In this document: one piece after another, positions 34,453 to 46,720 of the stretch
How the letters are laid out: each line of letters starts with the position of its first letter
How positions within the stretch are numbered: the first letter of the stretch is position 1
NCBI RefSeq assembly: GCF_932276165.1
Contig: NC_063993.1
Location: 7,884,001 to 7,948,000 of the forward strand
DNA: 64,000 nt
Direction of reading: 5' to 3'
Origin: Plutella xylostella
Lineage: Eukaryota; Arthropoda; Insecta; Lepidoptera; Plutellidae
Made by a program: the position numbers and the translations under genes
Notes under the pieces: generated by a model
Databases searched by the model: none
Told to the model about the DNA's origin: nothing
Seen by the model: the letters and a program-made list of their open reading frames with translations, nothing else

Positions 34453-34661
34453 TAAAATATAAGTAAACTATCTGTTGCCTGCGAGCTCCGCATCGTTTTA
34501 ATTAAAATGTTTTCCCGTGTGATTTTCGGAATTGAAAGTCCTATCCTGCTATTCTACTCGTATATCCCCTTCCTTGTTCTTAGCTACCTTCCTACCATTA
34601 TTTATTTATTTATTTATTAGCACAACAGAAAAATCTTAATTTTGAATTTGTATTGGGTTGA

Positions 34662-35185
34662 GCTCCCAGGTGGTCCCATTTTTTTTTCAGAATTTTATCT
34701 CACCCCCAAGGGTGGGTAAAGGGGTAAAAACAGGGTATGAATTTCCATTTTGGGCACATATTAAGCGATTCTAATGAAATTAAGAACGCAAATATAGTTC
34801 TTATAACAAAAAAATATGATGGTGACCTTGAGCTGATCTGATGATGGAAACGGAAGGCAGTCAGGGGAACTCCTCAACGGTATATAGCAACTACTTCGTG
34901 TTTAGGCTTGAATGATTCGTATTGATTAGTAGGACTTTTTGGTATCATTTGCACCTTACTTTTGATTGAAAATTATTGCAAATAAACTAAAAACTATAAA
35001 ATAAAATAATAATAAAAAAAAAAACCGACTTCAAAAAACCACTAAAATGTAAGAAATAATTTAAGGTTTACACAAATTCTACTCGTAAGTGACAGTACAA
35101 TTATACCTAAGCAGGAACTGTTCTTTTTTGATGTTGGTGCGGTGACAAAGTAATCTAAAGAAATATGGCACCAACTTTTTACCAC
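34662..35185 (+). repeat. Dispersed repeat, copy A
   Basis: Matches the complement of 63602-64000 over most of its length, from 'CATTTTGGGCACAT' through 'CCGACTTCAAAAAACCACT'. It ends near TGGCACCAAC. Non-coding. The left boundary is approximate. Confidence 0.75.
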
Positions 35186-35265
35186 GTTTACCACCAACGT
35201 TTTTTAATTATAATTTTATATTATATTCTATACAATACAGTATATCAAAATAAATTAATATCTAA

Positions 35266-35464
35266 CTAGCTGTTCCCGCGCGCTTCGTTTCGCCTGAAAA
35301 AGTTTTCCCGTGGGAATTCCGGGATAGTAAGTAGCCTGTGTTCTTTCCCAGGGTCTAGACCGTATGTATACCAACATTCAAATCCGTTCAGTAGTTTTGG
35401 CGTGAAAGAGTAACAGACAGACAGACAGACACAGTTACTTTCCCATTTATAATATTAGTTAGGA
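35266..35464 (-). mobile_element. Short Helitron copy
   Basis: Same family as 27501-27715, in reverse orientation: CTAG end at 35266-35269, TC start at 35463-35464, with the (ACAG)n microsatellite inside. No coding capacity. Confidence 0.82.
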
Positions 35465-35828
35465 TATATTTAACACTCATATTAAACCAGAATAGGAAAA
35501 AACGGTGTGTTTTAAATATCTGTTTATCATATGTTATTTATTCATTGGGCGCGGATTATCGGCTCTTAAAACTGTGACTTTTATATGGGTTCAGCAGCGC
35601 TTAGATTATTTCCGTTTGGTAATATCTATAATATTTTGTTTATTCATGACAAATTCCTAATACAAACTGACATCTTCATTAGCATAATCTCCCCTTCTCG
35701 GCATGGAAAGATTTCCTTTATAATTTTAGGCATTTATTTTACATTAAAAATGAGTATTACTGTGGGTCACGGTCACTGATTAGCTTATTTTTTTATTTTG
35801 ATAATCACGTTGTATAGACTATTTGGGC

Positions 35829-35948
35829 CTTACCACAAAAACTTAAGACAGTATGACAGGTGTAAAGCGCTGTCAAACGCCTACAAACTCTGTCAAATTT
35901 CGTTTTAAACACTTTTTAAACAATGTTTAAAGTTTTTTATGGCAGTGC
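35829..35948. mobile_element. Small MITE-like repeat
   Basis: Roughly inverted ends (TTACCACAAAAACTTAA and TTAAAGTTTTTTATGGCAG) around a CTGTCAAACGCCTACAAACT core. Seen once here; the family assignment is from general familiarity with lepidopteran repeats. Confidence 0.45.
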
Positions 35949-38261
35949 AGTTTAGGTTTAATATTTTTTAATTATTAACTCTTCTACATGACGTAACGTA
36001 CACTAGACTGAAAGTATGGCCACCAAGCGCTACCGCCGTTCTAGAAAACTTTTTTGCATAGAGTTTAATTTTTACGTTTCTAAATCTTTGCGTTTCCTTA
36101 CCGGACGCTTCAGCTTTGAGCATGGAATCTGCATTAAGTACATTATTATGGTGAATGGAGAATGGTCCAATCTGACTCGTTTTATGTGAGTTAGTGGCCA
36201 CTAAACCTATTTTTATTCGTAAAAGTGATAACTGATAAACGTTTACTTACAGATAAAGAAAAATAAGCCAATCGCCAAGTCAGTTTTTTAATACCTAGGT
36301 ACAGTGTTGTTAAGACTTTTCTTGGCTGACTGTACCCGGGACAGGCATAAGATTTGCATATGTTCTGATGCAGTAGGTCAAAAAGAAGAGTTATGGATGG
36401 GTTCAACTCGTAAATTCGTTTGAATTTGCATTGTCTTGCAATTAATGGCGGTAAATTTAAATGTACAATTTCTAGAGAGTCCTTTTGCGTGTTTCAACCA
36501 ACTGTTGTGTTTATTTTGTATCTATGTATTATACTATAGGTATACCTTTTATGCTGCGGATGAAAAAAACGATAATAAAAAAAACATGTTTGCTGTTTTT
36601 AACAAGCCGTAACTTTAAGTTAATCTACTTGCTAGAAAGCTCGTTAAAATGGGTCAACGGGAAGGGAAAATCTAAACTGTGAGATATAAGTATAGAAAAA
36701 TGTTATAAAAATACCATTACTTTTAAATTAAATTAAAAACCAATTTCAGATAAGAATAAAAATGCAGAGCCGGCACATTCTCTAAGGGATTGTTTATTTA
36801 CACAGGTTGGAATAGCATAGGGACTGACAGCGGGAAACAACTTAGTTTTATAAAAGTGTAGTGCTGAATTTTATATTTTCTGTTATTTATTTTAGGAACT
36901 ATTTTTTTTATATTTTCTTTAACAAAAGAAACGATTTATGTGTAATGCGCAACTTAAATAAAAATACTTATAAAAATATCGCAAAAAGAGTTGCGCGCTA
37001 ACGAGTCACGTCCAGCGCGCATTCGTATTCTAGATTATTTATAACATTAAAAACCTAGATTTACGGCAATACTAAATAGTTTTACGACGCCAGTACGCCA
37101 GTGGCACAGTTAGACGGCACTATTCTGGTCGTAACTGTCCATATCTGGCTCATATATCAAGCGCAAGGCGTGCATACCATCACTCATAGGCAGCAGATGT
37201 GACCGCCAAACGCTTACTACCTACAGTTCACTGTAGTCCTGGTATAAATATTTTAGAAGCGAGTTAGGTAGTGAAAATTTTAAGTAGGATGTTTGTGATT
37301 TTACTCAGACATCAGTAACGTGCCTAATAGAAGCTTGTGGGGTTATCACCACCGAGCATTAGCGATTAACAACCCTTAAGCAGCGTTGCTTGCTTGTCAA
37401 ACCTGACGTAATTTGTATGGATTTGGCAGATGGTTGACGGTGTCGGTAGTGGTATAGCTGGAGTGCACAAAGGAGCCCTTTCGAGCGTACACTGGGCAGT
37501 CAGCCAGTGACGCGTTCATCTGGCCGGCCAATCCATTTGGGTTTGTCACCATGGTGACACGATGAAGAAGACAATCAGTTATGTGGGTACTTACTCTGAT
37601 TACTTTCCCTTAAACATCTATTATTATGCTATAAAATATGAATGACTTATATTATTTAGTTTTTATGACATTTCTAAAGTAGTACTAGTATTAAATAATA
37701 CTAACAACGCTTTCGAGCGACCTCTAAAGTCGCAATAATTAAGAAACCATTAAATTGTCCTCAATCACAAATATCCTTTGAGGTCAAACTTATCTTCGGT
37801 ATTAATTTAATCACTAGTTATTAGTACAATAAAAAAGTTACCTCCGGCCTCTATGTAAAAGCTGCGATGTCCTTGAGAGAGAAATAGTTCTTGCTATTCA
37901 TAATCCCCGGGGACTTCACAACAATGTAGTCTTTGTGTGAATTTGTTTCTGCCTTACCCCGGTGTCTCTTTGCTGGAAGAATTTGTAGATCAGGTTTTAA
38001 AGCTAAATGATTTTTTAACCTGAAAGCGTGTTAGCAGCCATTTAGCAGAGTTATACGTATGTCTCCAATAAAATGTCTGTTACATCAAATCTCTTTAGAA
38101 TATTTTTGTAAAATAATCAGATATTATCTGGCATCGAGGGTAAAAACTGCTTTACCGGCAGAAGACATAAGCTGATCGTTCATATATGGTTGAAAGCTGG
38201 CTGATCTATCATACTCTCAAATTACATTGGCCGTGAATTCTACGTGAATATTTTTTGTAAT

Positions 38262-38392
38262 ATTCTAAGAGCGCATTAAACATTTAAACGAAATTAAAAC
38301 TATTGTTATCTTGCTCAGTTAGTATGCCTGCTGTCAAAGCAAGAGAGAAATAGATTTAATTTCGTTTAAATGTTTGGTGCAAGACCCCCTGA
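38262..38392. mobile_element. Small MITE with 21-bp inverted arms
   Basis: Arms at 38278-38298 and 38355-38375 (AAACATTTAAACGAAATTAA and complement) are perfect; the spacer includes CAAGAGAGAAATAGA. Outer boundaries are approximate. Confidence 0.65.
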
Positions 38393-41150
38393 GTATTTTT
38401 TTTGCTTAGTAGCATACAGCATACCCTATGTCTGATAAAGTGGCATGTGATCGTCAATGTCAAGAACTACACCATTCTCGTGACCCCTCCCTCCGTTTTG
38501 TTCGTTCAAAGAGTGCGTGTAAATTATATACCTGCTATGTGTCACGCTAGCCTCTGTGTTGAATGGCATAAGCTCTTGTAGTGCCTACCTAGAGTTTTCC
38601 GTTAAACCTTGGACTTTGAACTGGACATTTGATGGTGATAAAATAATTTATGTGTGTTATTTACTTTTGTAGGCTAATTGGAATTCTTTCTGTGCTAAGA
38701 TTTCGGTTATGAAATAGTTAGTTAGTTATATATTCTAAACTTCAAACTTTGTATTCATAAATTATTATTTTTTAATACAAGGAATTGATTGAATAATTTA
38801 TTTTACAACTGGTATTTTTTCAAGATTAGAAATAAAATGGTAGGTGTCTATGGAAACAAAAATGGATGGTGGCTGCATTGAATCGGGATGAGTGGGAAAT
38901 TAGACGAGAGCTATTTGCCCAGCCGTGGTAAAACAATTAGGCAACTAAAATAAATTATTTAAATTTATTACATAAATAGTTCATTCCAATTTAAATGTCT
39001 TGCCTCAGAATATGTCAATACTATTAAAAAACTTTGTATTTTTTATTTTATGTTTTATAAAAAAACAAAATAAAACTTTTTAAAACGCGAACAATGATCT
39101 AATTTAATATTCAACTATAGATATGTGTTTACCCAGCCAAACACGACATGTGCGAGTCCAAATAGTGCAGTAAAATATTGAGTTTGCGAACCAGTTATTC
39201 ATTAGGTTATTGCAATGTATTTCAAAATTATGCATTGCAAATACGACTACCAACAGATGTTACTCTTGGGGCCATTAAGTATGTACTACTGTCCGTTTAG
39301 AAATAAATTATTCATTGAAATAGCTAGACAACTAATCCATTTTCGATACGAAATTGTCGTTTCATTGATTGTACAGTTGATGCCTAATCTATAGAAATGT
39401 TGAGACAATACAGTATTTAGAATAAATTTTAACGGTACGTGATGTTTTTGTTGATAAACGCAATTTTGTATTTATAAATAAAAGTTTCAGTAGGCAGATA
39501 TTTGTCAGGGAAAGCACTAAAATATAGCCTAGTTTATGTACTTTTACTCAGTCCATCATACTCGTTGTTCTAGAATTTGCTTTTTCACTACAAAACTAGG
39601 GTTGTTTAAAGAGTAAACACTAGTTGTAGACGGAACTGGGTCACCACTTACCATAGATAAGAATCTTGTTAAAGCTACCTGGATCAAGGCTGCCGAAATT
39701 ATGATATTTTTCTATTGGCAGTAAAAGAAAACATCAAGGTCTATGGATAGTTTTTTAAACGTCAACTAAAATTCAACACGTTTTACATATTTTATTTTTA
39801 TTTCTTAAATGTAAAACACCAGCAGTTAACACAACAGAAAGACATTCAATTTTATCAAACAAAATTATCTTGACGACAACAGCGACTTCAAACTAAATAT
39901 CTAATAATATTTATAGTAATTATCAAACCTACACGGAAACAGACAGTAGGTAATCAAAGGCGATAATTCTAAAAAAAGTTGTTCAGAGTTCACATGTTAT
40001 GTAACAAGGATTGCAAAAAAAGTATCGTGACCATTTTATGTCATAATCGTATTTATCATAAACTTAATTAATACAAAAAGCCAGCGACGTAAACGTAATT
40101 CATTGGGTACTCAACGCATCATTTATAACGTTAACCGTGTAACATAAGTGTAAATTAATGTTTTTGTTATAACAATATGTATGAAGTATCCAGCCCCCGT
40201 ATAAACTATTTGGTAAGTATACGTGTAATTTCACCTAATAGGGTCTTCAACAGAAACTCTGAAACAAATTATTTTCTGCGGAACCCTCTAGCCGGTACTT
40301 CCGGCTCATATTAAAACTGTTATCGCGCGATCTTAACTGCTTTGTACTCGAAACTATGGCCCTCACTGAAAATGATATACACCCATTCTCAATACAAACA
40401 AAAATAAACCTAAGCCCAACGTACAAAAGATCAAATCTCGCCTTCTCTATTCTGTAACTGCCACACAGAAGGGCCTATTATTTCTCCACATTAATTTGAT
40501 AAGAAAAATACGCTACATGTAGCCATAGACACAATTTTTGGCTTTTGTGCTGCAGAAAAAAGAAACAAATTGATAACGAGCACATGACGTGCTAAATACC
40601 CCCGATATAGTTTTAAAACTGAAGCATTCAAGTATTCAGAGAAAGTTAACAGTTCGCTTTGTCAGTGAAAAGTAATGAAATGTGAAGTTAAAACTACAAT
40701 GTGTAGATATCCATATGTTCGATGGCTGAGCTAGTACTATATAGAAGGGAAAAACTGTATTTGTCGAAGTGGCCTTTAACGTTTGTCCATGTTCTTTATG
40801 TCAGCGCCGGTCTCAGTAGCAAAAAACTGTCGACCCAGCAAAGATGTGAAAAGATAAGCTAATAGCTTTTCCGTCCTTTCATTTAGACTAAAGCCAGTTT
40901 GCTGTCATTTTTATTTAACTTTTATACGTCCATATTATATTAAGTAAAGCAAAGGATGTGTCCTCATTAAGAAAAACTGGTACTTTTATGATGAAATTTA
41001 CTGAAAGAAATATTTACTATAAATTGAACTACGAAAGACCTAGTTCAGAAGTCGCTATAAGGAACAACATTGTCACCTTTTTTAATCCAACTACCACGGT
41101 CAACAAATTGAACTCCAATACTATTTAATCACATCGAATGTTTTTTAATA

Positions 41151-41383
41151 CACTCACGGGCAATGAAATAGTTCCAATCACAAAATACCGACACCGATCG
41201 ACCCCAGTTTTTTCAAACATTTAATTTAATATTTGAACAATACATTAACATTTTTAGTTGCTAATATCCTGATGCTCTGTTAAATGTCCTTCAATGTTGC
41301 AGAAGGCGTCATTCAGCTAGATTTTTCTGTTTAGGACTATTTCGGTGCTTTTCTCACTGTAACTTTTTCATTGCCTGTGAGTG
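41151..41383. mobile_element. TA-flanked MITE, long form
   Basis: 233 bp, TA on both sides, ends CACTCACGGGCAATG and CATTGCCTGTGAGTG. The interior is in the opposite orientation to the other long copies. Confidence 0.85.
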
Positions 41384-41418
41384 TATATAGATAGATAGAT
41401 TGAATATTTTAGAATATA

Positions 41419-43846
41419 GGGTAAAACTGCCAGTTATTGGCCAACTAAGCGGATTGGCCACTTCAAAGCTGAATTATTTCATACAGATTAAACCAAAATT
41501 GACAGATGGTGTATGAATGTAATCTAGAAAAGCTACTTTTGCCTCGCAGTAAATCAATAATATATTTAGGAAACTATAACCAATAAAAAAATATATGTTA
41601 TTGCAAATCTGTGTAAAATTGCAGTTATTGGCCAAAAAAATCACTTACCGGCCATCCATAGGCTGGTTATTGGCCACAGAAAATAATTTTATAAAAAAGC
41701 TTTAAACCTCTAAAAATAGAAATTATTGTTGTCTCCTTTAATAAAAACTTTACTAAAATCAGTTGCAGAATAATATTAACCACGGCTAAACTTCAAAAAC
41801 AAAAAAAAACAATCAACTTTCTAAGAATAAAATACTAGAAATATAACATTTACAATTACATGTTTTTTGTATACATAATTATATAATTACTTAATAAACA
41901 CCGTTACTGCGTACTTTACATACAACCAATCAAGCAAAGCAAGATCTACCGACGCTGTACGTGCGTATTTTATTCATCGTCATAGAATCATCATCAGCCA
42001 ATACTCATCCACTGCTGGACATAGGCCTCTCCCAAACATAACACTCGGTCCTCGTCATCGGCCTTCCTCATCCAGCCACTACCAGCTACCCGCCTAAGAT
42101 CGTCGGTCCAGCGGGCAGGAGGGCGTCCCACGTTGCTTTTGCCTGTTCGTGGTCTCTATACGAGAGCTCGTCTAACCCAACGGTAATCGGTTCTTCGGCA
42201 GAATCGGGAGATATGACTGCCATTTTATCTAAGCACATTTTGACAGCTATATGTCATGTCGGTAACCTTAGTTCTTTGTCAGATAACCCTATTTCTGATA
42301 CGATCTATCAGAGCAACCCCAAGCATATAGCTCTCTCCATAGCATGTGCACTTTAAATCGGTGCACCAGTCTGCACCATACGTCATCACCGTGCAGGATG
42401 CAGTGGTTGACTAGACTTTTATCTTCAGGCTTTGAGGGATGCCTAGTATGCCTACAGGTTGGGAAGCAGCATTTAGGCCACTTAGCATCCAGCTGAGTTC
42501 CGGCAGACATTCTGCCATATTGACGATGTTGTCTGCGCAGCGGAGGTGTGACATGTGTCCGTTCCAGTCCAACGTCTTAAAGACATCTTCTAATGCATCG
42601 TTCTTCAGTTATCACATCTCCCTGTCTCACTCCTCGTTGCCTTTGGATAGGTCTTTTCTTGTGGTCCTGTACTTGGACAGTCATAGTAGCAGCATTGTAT
42701 AGACACCTCAACACCCCGATATAGCGACAGTCGATTTAGCATCTCTCCAAGGAGTCCAAAACTGCCCGTCTCGATGGAGACGAAGGCTTTCTCAAAGTCC
42801 TCAAAGGCTAGACACAGAGGCTGATTATACTCTTCGGTCTTCTGTATAATCTGCCTTGCTGTGTAGATCTATTGTACTAAAGTCTTTTCGAAACCCAGCT
42901 TGCTCTGGGGACTGAAACTCGTCGAGCTTTTGGGCAAGACGGTTCGTCGATCGATATCCACCACCACCAGTCCACCTGATTGTACATAATTACATATGTA
43001 TATTGTGCAATATAAGAATAAATAAATAAAAAATAAAATAAATATCCTTCAATAAAATATTGTTGAATTTATGAAAACTACTTTCTATTGTCTTATGTCT
43101 TGTCTTGTCTTTTATGAATTTGAAGGCTTTCTTTAAGTCATCTGAAGAATTCTGTCTTCATTTAGGTGGCATCCCGTTGCTGATGGTTTGCGCACTGTAA
43201 CACAATACATCGGTCGGATATTGGCCACTTCACCACTAAATACTGGCCACCTATGCCAGTAACTGAATTTTATTGATAAAAGTGCGTGATATTTTGCCAC
43301 ACGATACTACAACTTATAAATATTGTGAAAACAGTCGATTTTCATCTAAAAAGAGTACTTGCATTTTTATTTAGTTATTGGCATAGGCGGCCAGTAACAG
43401 AAAATTTGCAATATATTGATTAAATTATTGGCCACCTCCAAAAACTCACCTTCCCAAAGGTAATTGCATGAAACTATAATATATTAATAAAACTTACCAT
43501 TAACACCATACAAATATGCTAAAGAAATCACTTAAATTGCGTTCAATCACCAATAATGTCAATTTTGAAGAAATGTGTTTCGTTAAGAAATACGTTACTC
43601 TGAAGCGTACACGCGGAAGTCCGACCGCCAACTGTCAGAAAAAGGCGGCATAGTATGGCGCTTTTTTTCATAGTGGCAAAAAATTGTACTAAAATCAAAG
43701 TCAGTTAGATAACAAAGTTCTATTAAAAAACACAGATGGCAGGTGATGCTTCATTCCTTATTTTATGATTTCTTTTTAAGTTTATAGTGGCCATGGCCAT
43801 GGTTACTGCAGTAACTAGCGATGGCCAATAACTGGCAGTTTTACCC
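41419..43846. mobile_element. DNA transposon with 25-bp TIR and TA flanks, carrying a LINE
   Basis: Perfect 25-bp inverted repeats at 41419-41443 and 43822-43846, starting GGGTAAAACTGCCAGT, with TA on both sides. The motif TTATTGGCCA, or close variants, occurs about ten times in the outer arms (41433-41680 and 43210-43845), often near CAGTAAC. The middle (41989-about 42970) is a decayed LINE inserted later. No transposase frame of its own. TA flanks suggest a Tc1/mariner or pogo relative, but this is weak. Confidence 0.8.
41989..42970 (-). pseudogene. Decayed RTE-like LINE reverse transcriptase
   Basis: On the minus strand, scattered frames recall the reverse transcriptase of RTE-type LINEs common in Lepidoptera. 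In order: an LDEFQSPEQAGFRK-like piece near 42920, a FEKAF-like palm motif near 42800, an ALEDVFKTLDWN piece near 42560-42600, SHLRCADNIV (a mutated FADD motif, near 42535-42560), then the C-terminal GRPPARWTDDLRR and LGEAYVQQW end at 42000-42130. The 3' end carries a CATCAT run on the plus strand. Many frameshifts and stops make it non-functional. It lies inside the TA-flanked element at 41419-43846. Confidence 0.8.
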
Positions 43847-44495
43847 TACTGTTGCCTTTACTGACCCTTCTCAGAGTGATAATGCTACCAGAGAGATTCG
43901 TCAGGTTTCAGTACATGATGTAGGCCTCTTCTAAGCAGGGCCGTCTTATGTCCACATCTTACTGGGTACACAACTAAAACTCAACTTGCAAACACCCTTT
44001 GTATGTATACCATTATTCATTCAAAGACAAGGATTCAAGTACTAGAATTAAATTGCACTGTTGCCTAGTGCCGATGGGACTGCCCGATGAAAACTCAGTG
44101 GTAAAATACAATACAATAATGAGGAAACGAGTAGTACGAAAGCAGTAGTCGCATTGAATTTAGTCTATTTCTACTTTTTGCCTGGTCGTCCGGGGGGTTT
44201 TGCATAGTATTAAGTCTAAAGTAAAGTAAAAAAGAAAACTTCAATTATTATTTGTCAAGGCACGACTAAAACACCCCTTTTTTCTGTCGTGGTTAAAAAT
44301 ATAGCACCTGCAGCACCTGGCTCTCTCAAATCGAACCTTTTTGCCAATCACAGTGTTTGTCTAAACTGCCTATTAACTGCAATATATAATATCATACGAC
44401 TTAGACATAAAAAGTTGCATTTTGTCAAAATCTTATGAAAGTAACTGTCAGCTATCGATAGAGTTATTGAAACTGGCAGTTAGTCTGCGTACTTA
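43847..44495. other. No gene recognised
   Basis: Anonymous DNA between the TA-flanked element and the SINE. Confidence 0.5.
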
Positions 44496-44765
44496 TTATT
44501 ATTTGACGACCGAATGGCGTAGTGGTTAGTGACCCTGACTACTGAGCCGAAGGTCCCGGGTTCGATTCCCGGCTGGGGCAGATATTTGTTTAAACACAGA
44601 TATTTGTTCTCGGGTCTTGGGTGTTGATATTTATATTTAATATCTATCTATCTATGTATTTGTGTAGATATATCAGCTGTCCGATGCCCATAACACAGGT
44701 TCTACCTAGCTTGGGGTCGGATGGCCGTGTGTGAGATGTCCCCACATATTATTATTATTATTATT
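44496..44765 (+). mobile_element. tRNA-derived SINE with ATT tail
   Basis: Head nearly identical to the SINE at 10571-10826 (GGCGTAGTGGTTAGTG, box B GGTTCGATTCCC), but the body differs after about 130 bp and ends in an (ATT)n tail. The left flank also ends in TTATTATTATTTGA, matching the right, so a target duplication is likely but blurred by the simple repeat. Confidence 0.83.
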
Positions 44766-46463
44766 TGAACTCCTTATGAACGAGCCTCTGAACCATCAGA
44801 AAAAAACCTCTTAAATATGAATAACTTTTAAGTACAAAGTTGACATAATATATTGCCGTTCCCTCAATTGAGATGAAAAAGTTGGATCTTTGACCAGAAC
44901 CATTTTGTTTCATAACATTTATTGAAGCTCCCTCGCTAGGTTTTTTATATATTTTAATTACGTTTCCTTGCTCTTTTTTGTGGCTGTTATTAGAGGGAAA
45001 TTTCATTTGAAATAACAAGCACGCACTCATTAACAAAATGTAAATTCCATTGTGTTTATGTTACCGCGTGTTTTGTTCGCTGAATAGTCATAATTGAGTA
45101 ACACAGTTGAACAAAATATGGATTAAAATTAGAAGTACATACCTACGTAAGTATATGTAATACATAATTATTATTTTGTTTATTGAAAAGTAGATCCGAC
45201 AATTAAGTTATCCTGAAAGCGCAACATCGTCACCGTTTCTCATAATATTATTCCATAGAATATAGTCTATGATTATTCTTTTTACACCAGTACATACAGT
45301 TGGAAGATATTGAACTAGACTTCATGCCCCTTACGGTATATGCGCATCATAAACCTGTTAAAGTAATTGCTATAAGCATCGACCACACCCACCTTTCCTT
45401 ATGCTGTCACATTCACTTACTAATATTGATAGGGAGATACTCTTAGAAAGATTGTGCATTGGAAGTACCTACTCTTCATAAGCTAAGTGTAGAATCTATC
45501 AATATTAATTATATGTATACCATTCGGACGTCCATCAGTGATCGATTATTGACTGATGATTATGATGATAAACATCATTAATTCGTGAGTCAACTGACAA
45601 TCTCCCAAAATACATGATGCATTTTGTATAATTTCCAAACAATCAATGTATGTTACGGAATCTAATTAAAATTTAATATTAACTGAACTATTTCGCCATG
45701 ACTAGGAATCAGTGTTCTGAATGGAATCCAAATACGTTGAGAAATTTACGGCACCCTTGATGTGTAACCGGCCCTGAATGTAATATCGTGCGATGTATGA
45801 GTGATCGTGGTGAAACAATATCAGTAGTATTCCAAACACATTCTCATACAAAGAAAATTTTATAACATTAAATAATAAAGTGTATTTAAAATGAAATATA
45901 AAGAAATAATTCATTTGTAGGGAAAGCCAGTGTGAAAATAGAAATATATATCGTGAAAAGATAATGTCAATGAAAACCGTACTGTATAGGCCTTTCGCCA
46001 CTGGTAAGCATGCTACAAAAATATTACAATTAAGTGCCTCCGTTTTCGAAATCAGTTACTAAATTCTACAATAAACATACGCCCAACTTAACACCCACTA
46101 AGTTGGATACAATTTAATTATCAAATTCACTGAAGACAAATTGTTAGTTCAGAAAATGAACTCGAAACATCAACAATGAAATTCGTAGAGCGCTTACATA
46201 CACAAACTGTTTTGCTATAATAACTCTAAGAACTTAACTCACTGGCGGCACCAAGTTTATAAGCTGTATTTTCTAGGTGCAGGTGGAGTCAAATAGCTTA
46301 GCAGGTGTGCTCTCTAGCATCATGCCTCTGACATTAAGTATAATGACATTTCAAGCACCTACATACTCGTATATAGTTATGGCGAGTCGGGAAATCGCGT
46401 GAGTTTTTCTCCTTAATTTAATCCAGCCCCATAAGGAATTGGTTGATGTTCAAGCTTGTTGCA
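44766..46463. other. No gene recognised
   Basis: Minus frames of 91 and 99 residues (44761-45036, 45702-46001) are AT-driven, with no features. Confidence 0.55.
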
Positions 46464-46475
46464 AACATGAATGGT

Positions 46476-46708
46476 CTTCTTCTTGTTCTTAAGTCCCTTA
46501 ACTCCTAGTGGAGCATAGGGCCGCAACTACAGCCTTCCACTTCTGACGATCAGAGGCAGCAGCCACAACTTCTGGCCAGCTCATGTTGATCGACTTGATC
46601 TCCTGGGCTAATGTCCTTATCCAAGATATTCTGGGGCGCCCTATCCTTCTTTTTCCTGGCGGGGCAAAAACTAGGGCCTGCTTTGTGAGGCGAGAATCCG
46701 AGAGAGAG
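46476..46708 (-). mobile_element. 5'-truncated LINE end with 12-bp target duplication
   Basis: Minus-strand frame 46498-46713 encodes a LINE RT C-terminus (GRPRISWIRTLAQE, then ASDRQKWKAVVAALC). AACATGAATGGT flanks both sides (46464-46475 and 46709-46720), and the left end shows a CTTCTTCTT run, i.e. an AAG-rich tail on the element strand. A clear target-primed, 5'-truncated insertion of 233 bp. A different LINE family from the GRPPARW type. Confidence 0.82.
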
Positions 46709-46720
46709 AACATGAATGGT

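Larger units (their letters stand above)
35465..41150. other. Longest stretch with no gene; two small MITEs
   Basis: 5.7 kb holding only the small MITEs at 35829 and 38262. No frame above about 80 residues and no other repeat that I can name. It could be intron or intergenic DNA. Confidence 0.6.

Noticed and set aside
44502..44580. tRNA gene
   Set aside because: SINE head; the same head recurs at 10.8 kb with a SINE body and target duplication.
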